From Microdochium bolleyi (taxonomy: Eukaryota > Ascomycota > Sordariomycetes > Xylariales > Microdochiaceae), in contig KQ964256.1 in NCBI GenBank assembly GCA_001566295.1, positions 558,001 through 622,000 of the forward strand: 64,000 nucleotides of DNA, read 5' to 3'. The stretch's first letter is position 1. The number at the start of each line of letters is the position of its first letter. Below, one piece after another: positions 23,659-35,092 of this stretch. The notes under the pieces were generated by a model. That model saw only the letters and a program-made list of their open reading frames with translations. It made no database searches and was not told the origin of the DNA. Made by a program: the position numbers and the translations under genes.

Positions 23659-26600
23659 AGTCTTGTCCTGTGCTGTTCAGCCGCACAACGCATGGGGCAA
23701 TGGCGGCTAGTTACCCCCGGTCAGCTCGTACACGCATTCAGTCACTCGCTCGCTCACACACACACACACCCATGAACCTCCAAAGTGAGCTAGGTAGGGG
23801 TTATCACATCTGCATTTGCCCGATCGGACCCAAGTGCTGTACTGTTCTGCTAGTGCGCAAGGATGGATGGATGGCTGGGTCATGTTGGTCCAGTCAATGC
23901 TGGCGGAAGGATTGCCGACTGCTGTTCTGCCCGCTCTGCCTGCTCGTGCTGTAATAGGCTGCTGCTTCCGAGCATGATGAGGTTCCGGTCGGGCTGTCAG
24001 GACACTGGACATGCATGGGCTTATCGAGACGGAAACTCCAGGAGCGTTGAGACTGATCAAGCATTGGTCTGTGCCCCCAGCTTTATCGGACTCTGATGAT
24101 GCGGATCTGAGACCAGGGGACCTGTCAGTCGCGTCTAGCGTGAATGAGCTTTGAGGTGTATGATTGTAGGTATTATGCAGCCAGATTATCTTTTCCCGGC
24201 GGTATTGCTCCATCGCTGGTAGCCGAACAGAGGCATAGTAGCACAGAGATATCTCAACAAGATGATAGGGACCGCGCTGGAGAATAATGTTGGTCCTCGT
24301 CGCTATCACAACGACGAGTGTGGCATTCCTCCAACCGGCGCGACCAGCATACACAAAGCACGCTAACCGCCCTTCACACTGATCATTGACCAAGGGGTGC
24401 CAGGGTGAGGCTGAGCTGTGCGCGTCTGTGCGCGCAAAGAGCAGCAGCCGGTAGCACACGCGTGCGCGCGCGCTACCGGGGCATCGAGCTTACTTTTTCC
24501 CGCACGTCGAGAGGTCCCAGGCTCGGCTGGCTGGCTGGTCCTCCACCATGTCATTGGGAAGCGCCTACAAAAAGGAACTTGTGTGCGCTTGATGTTCGCC
24601 TGTCCCCACCGAACTACTGTGCTTATATTCGAAAGCAGCCAAGCGTATCATCTGTGCGTTCGCATATTTTGGTGCAAACCCCCCCACTGAAGTCCAGCAG
24701 AGTGGTCGGCGTCTTGCTTTTCTTGGCCTGTCTGGTTCTTCTGGTGCCTTCATCACCCCGGGGCAGGCAGCTGGGAACACCAGGGACGCGTACCCGACTT
24801 CGTTCGGTCATCCTTGACATCCAGCTGCTGTTGTTGGTTGACAGGCAGCAGACCTGCCCGGGTCCTCGTTGCCGCCAGCTGGAGTGGAGAGAATGGACAA
24901 TAGCGTCGACGCCTTCCCGGAACCAGACACCCTTGCTGCTCCTCTCTGCATTCCCCTGCTCTTCATTACATGCGGTCTTGCAGGAAATCAACAATAGTTG
25001 CAATGGCACTGCATTCCCATGGACCTGGTCGAGGTGATGAAAGGTACCTTTGCTGTCGAACCCCTCCCCCTTGCCTATCTCCCCAAGGATCCCCTACAGT
25101 GTCAGACCCGAGCCACTGGTCCTCTCTCCACAGCCAGAGGGAAGTCTGAAGCACAGTAAGGGATCTGACCTAAGCACCTGCTTTTCCGGGTAGAGTACCG
25201 GAAATAGGCGTGCTGTCTGCTCCCCATTCGAAAAAGCGCCCCAGTGGCCACTAGTCTAGCGCTTGGCAACTTAAGATCGGGTGCAAAAGCGCGTATGCGA
25301 TCTTGACTGGTCTACGGTCGATGCAGAGCCGCAAGGGCTCACGCTCTTATTGTTTCGTGGGACGAGCCAGCAGTTGTCCGGCTCGATCGCCTGCCGGACA
25401 CACAGACTAGTCCAGAGGCTCGTGGCTCCCACACACAACCGGCCGGCTAGGCTTCGAGATGGTCTCATGCACGTAATCCCTTCCCGCAATCGTCTGTGGA
25501 GCAGAGACAGCACTAAGAGCTGGCTACTCTCTAGTTTGATACACAATCTCGGCACTGCGCTGCCAGGCACGTCGCAGGAGGCAACACACAGACATTGTTA
25601 GCTGGCGGGGCAGCCGCACACTACATCCCCTATCATCATCATCATCTCGGGTCGCTGAGACAAAAAGAACGATGAAGTGGGTTGACCAAGCAGGGCAGGA
25701 CAGGATAGGACAAGCTCAGGTCGGGAAAGGCTACCAATCAGCGGAGATGGCAGTCGAAGATGGGTGGTGGATGACATCCTCGAGCCCCGTCATCCCAAGT
25801 ATCCCTCACCTCCACCCTTGCCTGCCAGTGAGCGCCATGACGAGCAAATGCGATGATCGACGGCCGGGGTCCAGGATTGAGAACGACGAGCGGCTGGAGG
25901 TAAGAGTGACATCGACGGCTAACCGGACCCCCTTCATGGCCCTAGCTCGAGAAAGGGATGCTTTTCTCTCCCGATCCAGTTTAGTCTTCTGGCCGAGGCT
26001 TTGGCATGGAGCCACTCCCGCCTCCTCCCTCGTGTCCACGGCCCCCCAAGATTCTCCTCCGTACTCTGTACTTCTCTCACCTACAAGTACAGTTCGCGCA
26101 CACCCACGAAAAATAGAAGCTAAAGGCCCATACGCCCCTCTTCGCGGGTACCTTGCTTGATAGCCGTCCTTGCTTGCTGCTGCTCTAGCCGCCCGCCGCC
26201 ACAAAAAGCCAAACCCCCTTCCGGGGCACGCTGCCGGCAGTAATGGCGTCGGCGCTGATGTGGGTATGTACAAGAATGCATCTGGGCCACGACAGCATTC
26301 TCGTGGGGTTGCGACCGAGTTTGCTGTTCCCCATTGCCGGAGCTAGCACGCGCTTATGCTGTAAAATCGTATGAGCCGACTGCTCGTGCAGTATCTGATG
26401 ATCGAAACAGCTCCAATATCCCCCAGATGATCGGCGGCCGGGTCGGAGGAGCAGACTGTCCGCGACTAGAAGTTCAAAGCCCGAAAATTGGCTCAGTGAG
26501 GTTCTTTTGTTTTTTTCGGCCTCTGGTTGAGCTTGGCATGCGTGAACATCAATCGCCGGAGCTGCCATATGTGGCTGGTCGCGCTGGCGGCCCTGGCCTG

Positions 26601-29513
26601 CTGCTCGATGGCCTGCATGGCATATACATACAGCGAACTATTGAACTGCACATGCTCGCTTGTGGGTGCAGCCGGATCACGCCCCGCGGGACGGCAACAA
26701 CCAAGCCCGATAATGCAAGTCTGATCTGGTGAGGAAGCTGGCTGGATGACGAAGCAGGCTCGCGGATGGGCTCGGAGGCCTCGGACACCCGCGTGATCTC
26801 TCTGGACAGGGCTCTTTTGGCCTTACATGAGAAGCGTTGGACGATCACCAGGTCTCGGGCTGATCAAGGGACTCGTCTTGCCATTTTGGCTGCTCAGGGG
26901 ACTCGGCCGAGAAAGCAGATCAGCATTTTTCTCGGCGAGTCACCTGTGAAGCCATGGCCTGACTTCGCTCGGAGGAGTTCAAGATCATCGTCGCTGGTCA
27001 CTTGCGTATGCACTATTGCTTTTGTTGGTGTGTCGGCGATCTGAGGTCTGCGTTGCTGAGTGTTGCGATCACACTCATCTCTGATGATGGGCTGGCTCCC
27101 TCCCTTTGTCGCGCTGTGGTAGGCACCAGGAGTATTGGCTCCGCCGAGAAGTACCAGATACTCTCTCTGACCCCGGCTCTAGCTGCCACATTCCAAGAAT
27201 GCTGTCAGAATTGCCTCATGCTGCCGCTCGATACATTGGCAGCAGATAAGGCCAGGGCTGTCACCACGGCTTACACGGCCTCCTCGACGCACCTTGGTGT
27301 GCCCAGCCTCCAAATGGTACCGCTCCTGAGCGGCCGTTTCCGTCGCGACCAGAGTCATCTGCCATCGCGCCATCTCGCGCGGCGAGCTGGCTGAGCAGAC
27401 GTGCCGGTCTGCTTGATGCGTCTTTCTTCTATGTATGTATGAGTGGGCCGAGCTGGACCAGGCTGGGCTGGCTGGTCTGGGTCAGACTGAGCCTTGACGG
27501 GGCCCAAAGACAATCTCAGCCAGCCGCGAGTCTGCCGTGGAAATTCTCCGGCCGGGTGACCTGTCTCTGAAGTCCCGGTGTTCCTGCCGTAATCGTGGTT
27601 CTCTTGGTGCAGTTCTTGAACTTAGTATACGACATGGCAGTCTAGGCTGAAGCCTCCAGAGCTTGCAACTGATCCGGTGTGTCCCGGCAACGGAAGGTAT
27701 AGACGGTTCAAAGTCAATCAGACCGGTCGTTCAGATGTATTTTCAGCGCAGACCGGACTTGTTGCCAACAAAATGGAGAAACTTGTCACGGCCACTATAC
27801 CTGCCCCTGAGATCCGCTTCCCCAGCGCTCTCATAGCGGAGTGCCTCGTGCCACTCAGGCCAGGACTGGAGAATAATTACTTGGAAAACTCAACAATGCG
27901 TCCCTTCATATTGCTTATCGAATGATGCGACATCAGACCCCAGGAACCTTTGGAATGCTGCATAGAGGAAATGGTGGTTGGCAGCAAAATTTGAGACACG
28001 CACGACGTTATGAAAAACATGGTGCTATTGGTCCAGGCTTGTTGCATAGTCCCTTGCATGAAGACGGGCGAGAGCGCATCGCATGGTCGCAGCTTGTACT
28101 AGACACACACGCAGGCTGGAAATGATGGCCGGCTCGACAGGCTCATTTCAACACAATTCAATGGCACAAATTATCCCTGGTCTGTTCTTCCGTTTATTAA
28201 CGCTTACTATCCAGGGCGGTGACGCCTCCAGTGAGTAGAGCTTTGCACCTCGCACCGCATTGCCGGCACACAAGTCTCACAAATCGCGTCTGTTCCCTGA
28301 GTGATTCATCTTGGGGACGCAATCGGGGGTCCGAGACCGGGTCTCATTTACATAATGGAACATAATCACGGGCCACGGAGTGGTGCAGAGCGAGGCTGGA
28401 CAGTAGGTGAAAGAGAGTTGCCGTGGGCAGGCCATAGGCTGGTATAATCAAAAAACTATAGTAGTCAAATTAGCAATATGCATACGGTTTGTACTGCGGT
28501 ACTCGTTGTGCTGGCAGGACCAGCACACTTGCACCATTGATATGTGCCTAGATTACGGCCATGGGCTTTTCTTCGCATCCTTTCGACGCATTCCGAGCAT
28601 GCATTCAGCTATTGGTGGCCCAGGACGGCTGCCATGGTCCGAGTTTGGCTGGACGGCTGACATGGAGACAGCTGAACCGGCACAGCACACCCAGCACGAA
28701 TAATCCGCATTCCTGACCGTGGGTGATCAGGGACAAGACAGGCACGCGCGGGAGAATTCGGGAAGGGAACCTATGGCCGTGGTCTTTGCAGTGTCTCGTG
28801 TCAGACCCTGTATGGCGACTAACATCCCAGCCGCACAGGTCCTGCATTCCAGGGCACGGGTGCACTCCGAAGATGGCATTCTGAATCTGCTGAGGCATGC
28901 TCAAACCAGATTCCCCATTCCAGCTTGTGGGGCTCGACAATTTGGCAACAAGCCGTGACTACGTGGCTATGAGGTAGGCATGCCATATGCATGACATTAG
29001 CATGCCCCTCTTCAGAAAGGCGTACCGATGCACGACATGATAGGCACGGCTTGCATTGCATCTGTCTGTCCTCGTGGCCATGGCCAGAACACACGACACT
29101 TGTGTAGTATCCCAGGGCCACAACGCCATGCATCTCCTGCGGTTTAATCGAATGGCATTTGCGGCTGCGAGCTCTGGATGCTGCACAGCTGTCTGCTTTT
29201 CATCTGCAGTGTTCTATCATGTGATGCCTTCTTGTCCAATCATCACGCCACGACGTGCGGAGCTTCACCGCTCTTCATTCCAGGTCTCTTCAGCAAGAAC
29301 AAGACGCCAATCTCAGCTGCCCTATGGCGCCAGAGCATCCAGGCTGCTGCAAGTCAGATCTGTCAAGGTATTATTGGTCGGTGCGCTAGTATACCTACGA
29401 GATTGTCCATCGTCGCACTCCATAAGCACAGACATCAGGCACGACGAAGCTGTGGGCCTGGCTGAACGTTCTAGAACCAAGCTGCAGTGTGTTTTTCATC
29501 ATATTCTTGACCG

Positions 29514-29532
29514 CTCTCTCTCTCTCTCTCTC
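29514..29532. repeat. TC dinucleotide tract
   Basis: Perfect TC repeat in non-coding sequence. Confidence 0.9.
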
Positions 29533-30620
29533 CTGCCAAGAAGCATCACACGATTCCCGCCAGCCATCTTACGCTGCATTCAAAGCAAACCCGTTTTGTT
29601 GAGCAAGTCAATCTCTCAGCTACCGAGAATGGCGCTCAGCTCCAGGCCAAGATGATACATGGTTTCAGGGCCCCTCCTCCGGGAGTCTCGCTTTCCCTTT
29701 GCGGTCCCCAAACCCCAGAAACCACTACCAGCCTTATCCGTGGTGCCCCGTGTCAGACCCTCGTGCTGAACGCTGTTTCTGAGCCAAAAGCCCGGCGTGT
29801 TCACCACGTAAGTCGCTCATTGTTTTGGGGGGGAATGGCGGCTGTGTTCGGTAATGTTCTTTGTGCCCAATGATTCACCATCGGCTCATGTCTGAAAGCG
29901 GGCCAACCCGAGAGACCTGCTTCCTGGCGCCTGGATTGAGCGACTTTTGACTTTCTTGTGTGACCAGCTTGTGATGTCTATGGTGTGCAACAGCTGCATT
30001 CGGAAGGAGGCAAGTGCCCTAGCTGCGACTAGGGTGGCAGCGAGAACAATGTTCGCCGCGGATGTCGGCAATGTCTGTGAGTGAATGGTCTTCGAGGATT
30101 TGCCTTTCCAACTGGCTTTCTTCTTCAGCCTAATGAGGCGCAGGAACCCGTGTCGGTCGGCCGGGAGTTGAACACTGATAAGATTCTGGCGCAGCAGCCC
30201 GGCAGAAGTCAATAGTTCATCAGCCCAGTCTACACAAAGTCGACGAGAAAGCAGAACACTGCAGCGGGACGGGAAGTGATCATCACCGCGTGGCATAGAC
30301 TTTACACCACGTACTGGTGGAAAGTCTATATACCGTTACGTGGATATAATAGGTTCAGCGTGTTGTCGATCTATTTGAGACGAGTGGCTCGCCACGTGTG
30401 AGACGCAAGAAGGGCGCTTGTCCGTCTCTGTACTGCTAGCTCGGCAGTATAGAGTTCAACTTGCCCGCTTTCGTGACAAAAGATAAGCGGGCTGGAGTTT
30501 TCTCGTGGCATCTGTCAAAGAAAGTGTATTATGTGGGTTCCTGTTGAGAGTGTCTCGAGTACCTGGTCCAAGGTAGAGTTCGGAGGCCCGCACGGGGGTG
30601 TGTTTGGACTTCGGACCATC

Positions 30621-31022
30621 TCACCGCAGCGGTGGTTTCTTTGACAATTTCGGATAACAGACACTTCGGGACAAAAAGGAGAGCCTTTGCAGCTTTTCCA
30701 GAATGTGACGTTGCTCAGCCTGAGAGAGACCGTAGTGCCTTGGCTTCTTCTTGTAGCGGAGCTTGTTGAGTAAGAGATGGATTCAGGTTGAACTCTTGGT
30801 CACTATTGATAGTTTGCCCGTGTACCTCGTCTTACCTATTTTCTGAAGCAAAAGTATGCTGCACGGTGTCTTCGAGGGCTGTAAAATCATAGTCATATTT
30901 CCTATGGCTGCACTTTGCACCATAAACGTCCATTCGTCACAAAGATAGACCACAATCGCTAACGCCAAGGCGAAGTCTGAGGCGAGCTTGGTCTGAAATT
31001 TTGCCTTCGGATTTATGAACAT
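30621..31022 (-). pseudogene. Coding-like relic with one in-frame stop
   Basis: From an ATG at 31022 one minus-strand frame stays open to 30783, meets TGA (30783-30785), then continues open in the same frame to a TGA at 30621-30623. Both parts look protein-like: a hydrophobic stretch LASDFALALAIVVYLCDEW in the first, and a basic helix-like stretch LRYKKKPRHYGLSQAEQRHI in the second. I do not recognise the family. A GTAAG donor-like site occurs at 30835, but I found no acceptor that joins the two parts in frame. It may be a decayed gene or chance. Confidence 0.22.
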
Positions 31023-31046
31023 ATAGATTTCAGACCAAGCTCGCCT
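30980..31046. repeat. Perfect 20-bp inverted repeat (hairpin)
   Basis: Left arm 30980-30999 (AGGCGAGCTTGGTCTGAAAT) is the exact reverse complement of right arm 31027-31046, with a 27-nt loop. Transcribed RNA would form a 20-bp stem. The left arm lies within the relic reading frame and the right arm just upstream of its ATG, so part of the coding-like sequence exists there as an inverted copy. Confidence 0.95.
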
Positions 31047-31478
31047 GCTGTAGGCTTACGAAGAATTATAACACATGGAATCGAAGAGTAATCGAAACAC
31101 TCCTGCGATTCCTGAAGGGCCTTGGAGCAGCCATCCGTCATAATCAAGCAGACCCAGTCTAGTCAAAACAAAACACACATTATTCAAGCACGTAAAGGTG
31201 AGTATGGGTGTTGCCAATTTCTTTACCACGTAGGCTTCCGGTGCAGATCATCATTACTGCCGTCCAAAGAAGCAAAATGAAACGGCCATGGCCCGTGGAG
31301 TCACCTGTGCCTCGATAGGTATTGACCGTCAAGCTCATGTACGATCCTAGTGCCGCCAGGCGCTTCTGCCGTCGAGGGGTAAGGTCAGAGTCATGTAGCT
31401 CGGCAATATGATGCTCTGTAACTGACGTCTAGGGCCCATACTTGTACATGAAAGTATCAGTGGTTGACCGGTACCTTC

Positions 31479-31882
31479 TTATGACCGCCGCCGACGCTGC
31501 ATGTACCACGAGGTCAAAATAGCTACTGCTATCACCAGAAAAGCGACCCCCGCCCCGGCACCGATTCCAGCTATCGTACTAGAGACTGGTATATTGCCGG
31601 ACTGTACTGGTAGAGTGTTGCTTCCGTTGTTTGAAGCGCGTCGTTGCTGAATCTGTGATCGCGCCGGCTGGGTCGTCGCTGGCGCATATTGCCCTTGTCT
31701 GCATCATCTGTCGATGCCGCCGACACCAGATGGGCTTCAGATCTTTGGTGCCACTCCTCGCACCAAAGGCTGTAAGATATCAGGGTTGTTCTGAATATCG
31801 GCGATCGGAAGGGAAAAGGGAGCTCTCCTCACGACCTGGAGAAAGCCCAAGGGACGAGGAACAAGATACGCAAAGAGATCAT
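31479..31882 (-). CDS. Possible small secreted/single-pass membrane protein
   Basis: Two exons (31833-31882 and 31479-31698) joined by a GTGAGG..CAG intron of 134 nt give 89 residues. The start MISLRILFLVPWAFS looks like a signal peptide. A Ser/Asn/Gln-rich linker follows, then a clear C-terminal membrane helix (TIAGIGAGAGVAFLVIAVAI) and a basic tail YMQRRRRS before TAA. This layout resembles the C-termini of fungal cell-surface proteins. The transmembrane exon is the stronger part; the upstream exon is one of several possible readings, and another open frame crosses the proposed intron. It could also be the remnant of a longer surface protein. Confidence 0.35.
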
Positions 31883-32537
31883 TTTTGCCAAGCCCGAATG
31901 GAGTATGTATGTTACGATTTGAGCCTCACAACACGTAAACTCGACTCACGCACGCTCGCAACGTCAAAAGTGGACAAAACAAGCAAGGATGACATGCCTG
32001 GACAAACCCAAGGTATCGTGTGGTGTTTATGACCTGCCATGGCGCTCCCACTGTCATTCCATCCCTCTGCCAACTTTTCGGCACGGCTGCTAGCACCTGT
32101 TGGTTAGACCGTTGTGATTCCAGAAAATAGTCAGTGACACCGCATGCAAACAAACGGATCCGTGACGCGGCCAATCAAAGGAATCTGGGCGGTGTTGGTT
32201 GTCCCTGGTATCCGTGCAAGCATGCTTCTAAAGGCAGCATGGACAGGGATGAAGCAGCGGGTAACCCCTGAAAGACGGCAGGTCGCCCAATAGCCGCGAC
32301 CAGCGGCTCCGAGGGTCACACCTGGGCGGCATGGGCACGATGAGAACATTTAAGGGTGGCGGCTAACATCCATTTTTTGTCCTTTGCACCAAGATATAGC
32401 TCTGTTCCACCTTGTGCTGGTCACGAAACCTCCCTCCGAGCCCTTGGGATCCCATAAGGACTCGCCCCTCCGCTTTCTCGTTGTCTGTGTCATCACGAAG
32501 ACCTGCCACTACCTATCGGGTCTCTACGGTCGAAGCC
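31883..32537. other. Intergenic region before mannosidase
   Basis: Holds the presumed promoters of the small membrane protein (-) and the mannosidase (+). The frame of the mannosidase extends upstream to 32412 without an ATG, so I regard that part as leader. Nothing else supported. Confidence 0.6.
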
Positions 32538-34313
32538 ATGAGTGCTTTCTGTGGCCGACGTAGCGCCCGGCTGCCCCTAATTCTTTCTGCTGTCGCGATC
32601 TTCTATCTTTGTCTAGTGTACCTACCTAGCCGTTATTACCCGCACCGAGCCGACGCCAAACATCACTTTCGTAAATTCGACTACAAGAACAGCAGCTTCG
32701 ACTGGGCTTCCCTGCCACAGCGGCATCCTAACAAGGAGCTGACGAGGCTGCCCACAGGAAGACCACTGCGGATTCCACGGATTCAACATGACTTTGGGTC
32801 GTCAGCAAGACGGCCATCTCGGCAACGCGTCAAGCTAATCGCACAGTGGCGATCGCAAGTCAAGGCTGCCTTCTCAAAGAGCTGGCAGAGCTACAAGACA
32901 CACGCGTGGCTATTCGACGAGCTCGAGCCGGTGTCTGGGCGCGGCACGAATACCTTTGGCGGCTGGGCCGCCACGCTCGTGGACTCCCTCGACACCTTGT
33001 GGATCATGGACATGAAGGATGAGTTCTACGAAGCCGTGGCCGCTGTGGCTGTACTTGACTGGGCAAATACGACAGACACGGCGTGCAACTTCTTTGAGAC
33101 GACTATCCGGCACCTCGGCGGCCTCCTCGCTGCATTCGACCTCAGCCACGAAGATGTTCTGCTGATGAAGGCCATTGAGCTTGGCGACATGCTGTATGTA
33201 GCATTCGACACGCCGAGCCACATGCCACCCTTCTGGTTTGACTTTAAGAAGGCCAAAGACGGCACACTTGTCGCTGGCAACCACGATCCATCCGCGTCTG
33301 TTACCACGTCCTCACTGGAATTCACTCGGCTGGCCCAGCTCACCGGGGACGACAAGTACTACGATGCCATCGCGAGAGTCACCCGCTTCTTGGAAGATGC
33401 TCAGAACGCCACGAGGCTGCCGGGCATGTGGCCGACATTCTTCGACATGCAAGTCGTCGACACCGAGAGCATACGGACCGGCCAGACGAGTCTCGCCTGG
33501 GAGAATGGCTTCACGCTAGGCGCCCTCGCCGATTCTCTGTATGAGTATCTGCCCAAGATGCATGCCTTGCTTGGAGGACTGGATCCTGTGTATGAGAAAT
33601 TGTACAGAGGGGCTATGGATGCCGTGACAGCGAATGTCCTGTTCCGCCCTATGCTGCCTGGTGGAGACGACATCCTTTTCGCAGGAACGGTCTTCGTGGA
33701 AGACAACGGGCCACGGCTCGACACTGAAGGCCAGCATCTGGCTTGCTTCGTGGGAGGAATGTATGGACTGGGTGGCAAGCTCTTTGACATCCCCGACCAC
33801 GTTGCGCTTGGTAACAAGCTTGCGCGTGGCTGTGGCTGGGGTTACGGCTCATTCCCGACGGGTGTCTTGCCCGAGATCTTTGGCTTCCGCACATGTCCCA
33901 CGCTAGAGGGCTGTCCTTGGACGGCCGACAAGGACGCCGATCCGGCGACAACAAGCCAGATGCACATTCAGAGGGGCTTCAAGCAGGCCAGAGACGCGCG
34001 TTACATCCTCCGCCCGGAAGCGATCGAGAGCATCTTCTACCTCTACAGGATCACGGGCGAGGAAGACCTGCGGGATATCGCGTGGGACATGTTCGAGTCC
34101 ATTAGGCGGTCCACGGAGACGGAGCTGGCATTCTCGGCAATCCCGGACGTTACGGCGACCTGCAAGACGGAGAAGTCGGATTCGATGGAGAGCTTCTGGC
34201 TGTCGGAGACGCTGAAGTATTTCTACCTGATCTTCTCGGAGGCGGATCTGATCAGCCTCGATGATTATGTGCTCAACACGGAAGCACACCCGCTGAGGAG
34301 ACCAAAACGGTGA
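32538..34313 (+). CDS. GH47 alpha-1,2-mannosidase
   Basis: Single exon, 591 residues. Class I (GH47) mannosidases trim alpha-1,2-mannose from N-glycans in ER/Golgi or act in glycoprotein quality control. The N-terminus has a short cytoplasmic stretch and one signal-anchor helix (LPLILSAVAIFYLCLVYLP), fitting a type II Golgi/ER membrane enzyme. Family marks in order are GWAATLVDSLDTLWIM, FETTIRHLGGLL, TSLEWEN-like TSLAWENGF, FPTGVLPEIF with a catalytic acid, RYILRPEAIESIFYLYRIT, SFWLSETLKYFYLIFS, and the calcium-binding Thr in VLNTEAHP. The ATG at 32538 was preferred because the frame further upstream begins only with a non-ATG codon. Which GH47 subgroup it belongs to is not settled here. Confidence 0.94.
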   Translation: MSAFCGRRSARLPLILSAVAIFYLCLVYLPSRYYPHRADAKHHFRKFDYKNSSFDWASLPQRHPNKELTRLPTGRPLRIPRIQHDFGSSARRPSRQRVKLIAQWRSQVKAAFSKSWQSYKTHAWLFDELEPVSGRGTNTFGGWAATLVDSLDTLWIMDMKDEFYEAVAAVAVLDWANTTDTACNFFETTIRHLGGLLAAFDLSHEDVLLMKAIELGDMLYVAFDTPSHMPPFWFDFKKAKDGTLVAGNHDPSASVTTSSLEFTRLAQLTGDDKYYDAIARVTRFLEDAQNATRLPGMWPTFFDMQVVDTESIRTGQTSLAWENGFTLGALADSLYEYLPKMHALLGGLDPVYEKLYRGAMDAVTANVLFRPMLPGGDDILFAGTVFVEDNGPRLDTEGQHLACFVGGMYGLGGKLFDIPDHVALGNKLARGCGWGYGSFPTGVLPEIFGFRTCPTLEGCPWTADKDADPATTSQMHIQRGFKQARDARYILRPEAIESIFYLYRITGEEDLRDIAWDMFESIRRSTETELAFSAIPDVTATCKTEKSDSMESFWLSETLKYFYLIFSEADLISLDDYVLNTEAHPLRRPKR

Positions 34314-35092
34314 TGTAGCAAGACGCAAAGTAGTTTGTCACAGTTACATGAATACATAATCCGTCAACGGAAAACTATAACCTGCCGAACAGATGTACCG
34401 TTTCTCCCTCCTGTATCGCTACCACAGGATGAGGACCCGGCTGGTCCTAGAACTATCTAATCCACCACAGCCACTGCTGAGTCTGACTAATACTTTGCCC
34501 ACCAAGGTTCTCTTTGATGAGGACACACGAGGCCCTGTTGTCTCCCTCATATGCAGCGTGCTGCTGCGCCCGTTGTCTCTGCGAGTGATTGCCAAGTCCT
34601 CGGCGGCTCGGTATGCCAAGCCCACGTGCAGCTTGCCAATGGCACCGTTTCGCGGTCCGAAGATATCTTGGCTCTCCAACACCCGTACGTAGACTGACAT
34701 GCTGACCCTAGCGAAATGTCTGGGCGCTGGCGATCCCATGGACTTTCAGGCAGGTAGCAAGTAGCTCGCATCCTTGGCCTACTCGCAACTGCATTCTCCC
34801 CTGTGATGTTGAGGAACATCGGCACTTTTCATTGATGTTGGCCTTGCCAAGACCGAGCGCCTCGACAACCTCATCGGCCATCGTCGGCGTTTCCCTCCGA
34901 TTCACCAGTATAAGACTCGTATAGAGAGGGGCACTGAGTATAAAGAGTGACAATACTCAACCATGAATCTTAAAACCAGCTCACTTCTAAGCCAACTCTG
35001 ACAGCGTCTTAATTCTGAGGCTGCGTGTCTACTTGATCGCCGTTAAGTCAGTTTCGCATCAGCAACTATCGTCTTGGGAACAGCTGCTCAGC
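34314..35092. other. Intergenic region, no gene supported
   Basis: 3' flank of the mannosidase and promoter of the alkaline phosphatase. No coding segment or notable repeat recognised. Confidence 0.6.

Larger units (their letters stand above)
23001..30600. other. Distal half of gene desert, no gene supported
   Basis: No recognisable gene in 7.6 kb. Base composition becomes visibly less GC-rich from about 27.6 kb. TC tracts lie at 23629-23658 and 29514-29532. Open frames of 100-250 codons occur on both strands, none with domain-like composition. Confidence 0.5.

Noticed and set aside
15383..31478. tRNA or 5S rRNA genes in the desert
   Set aside because: I looked for TTCGA-type T-arm sequences on both strands and found none with a fitting acceptor stem or A/B boxes.
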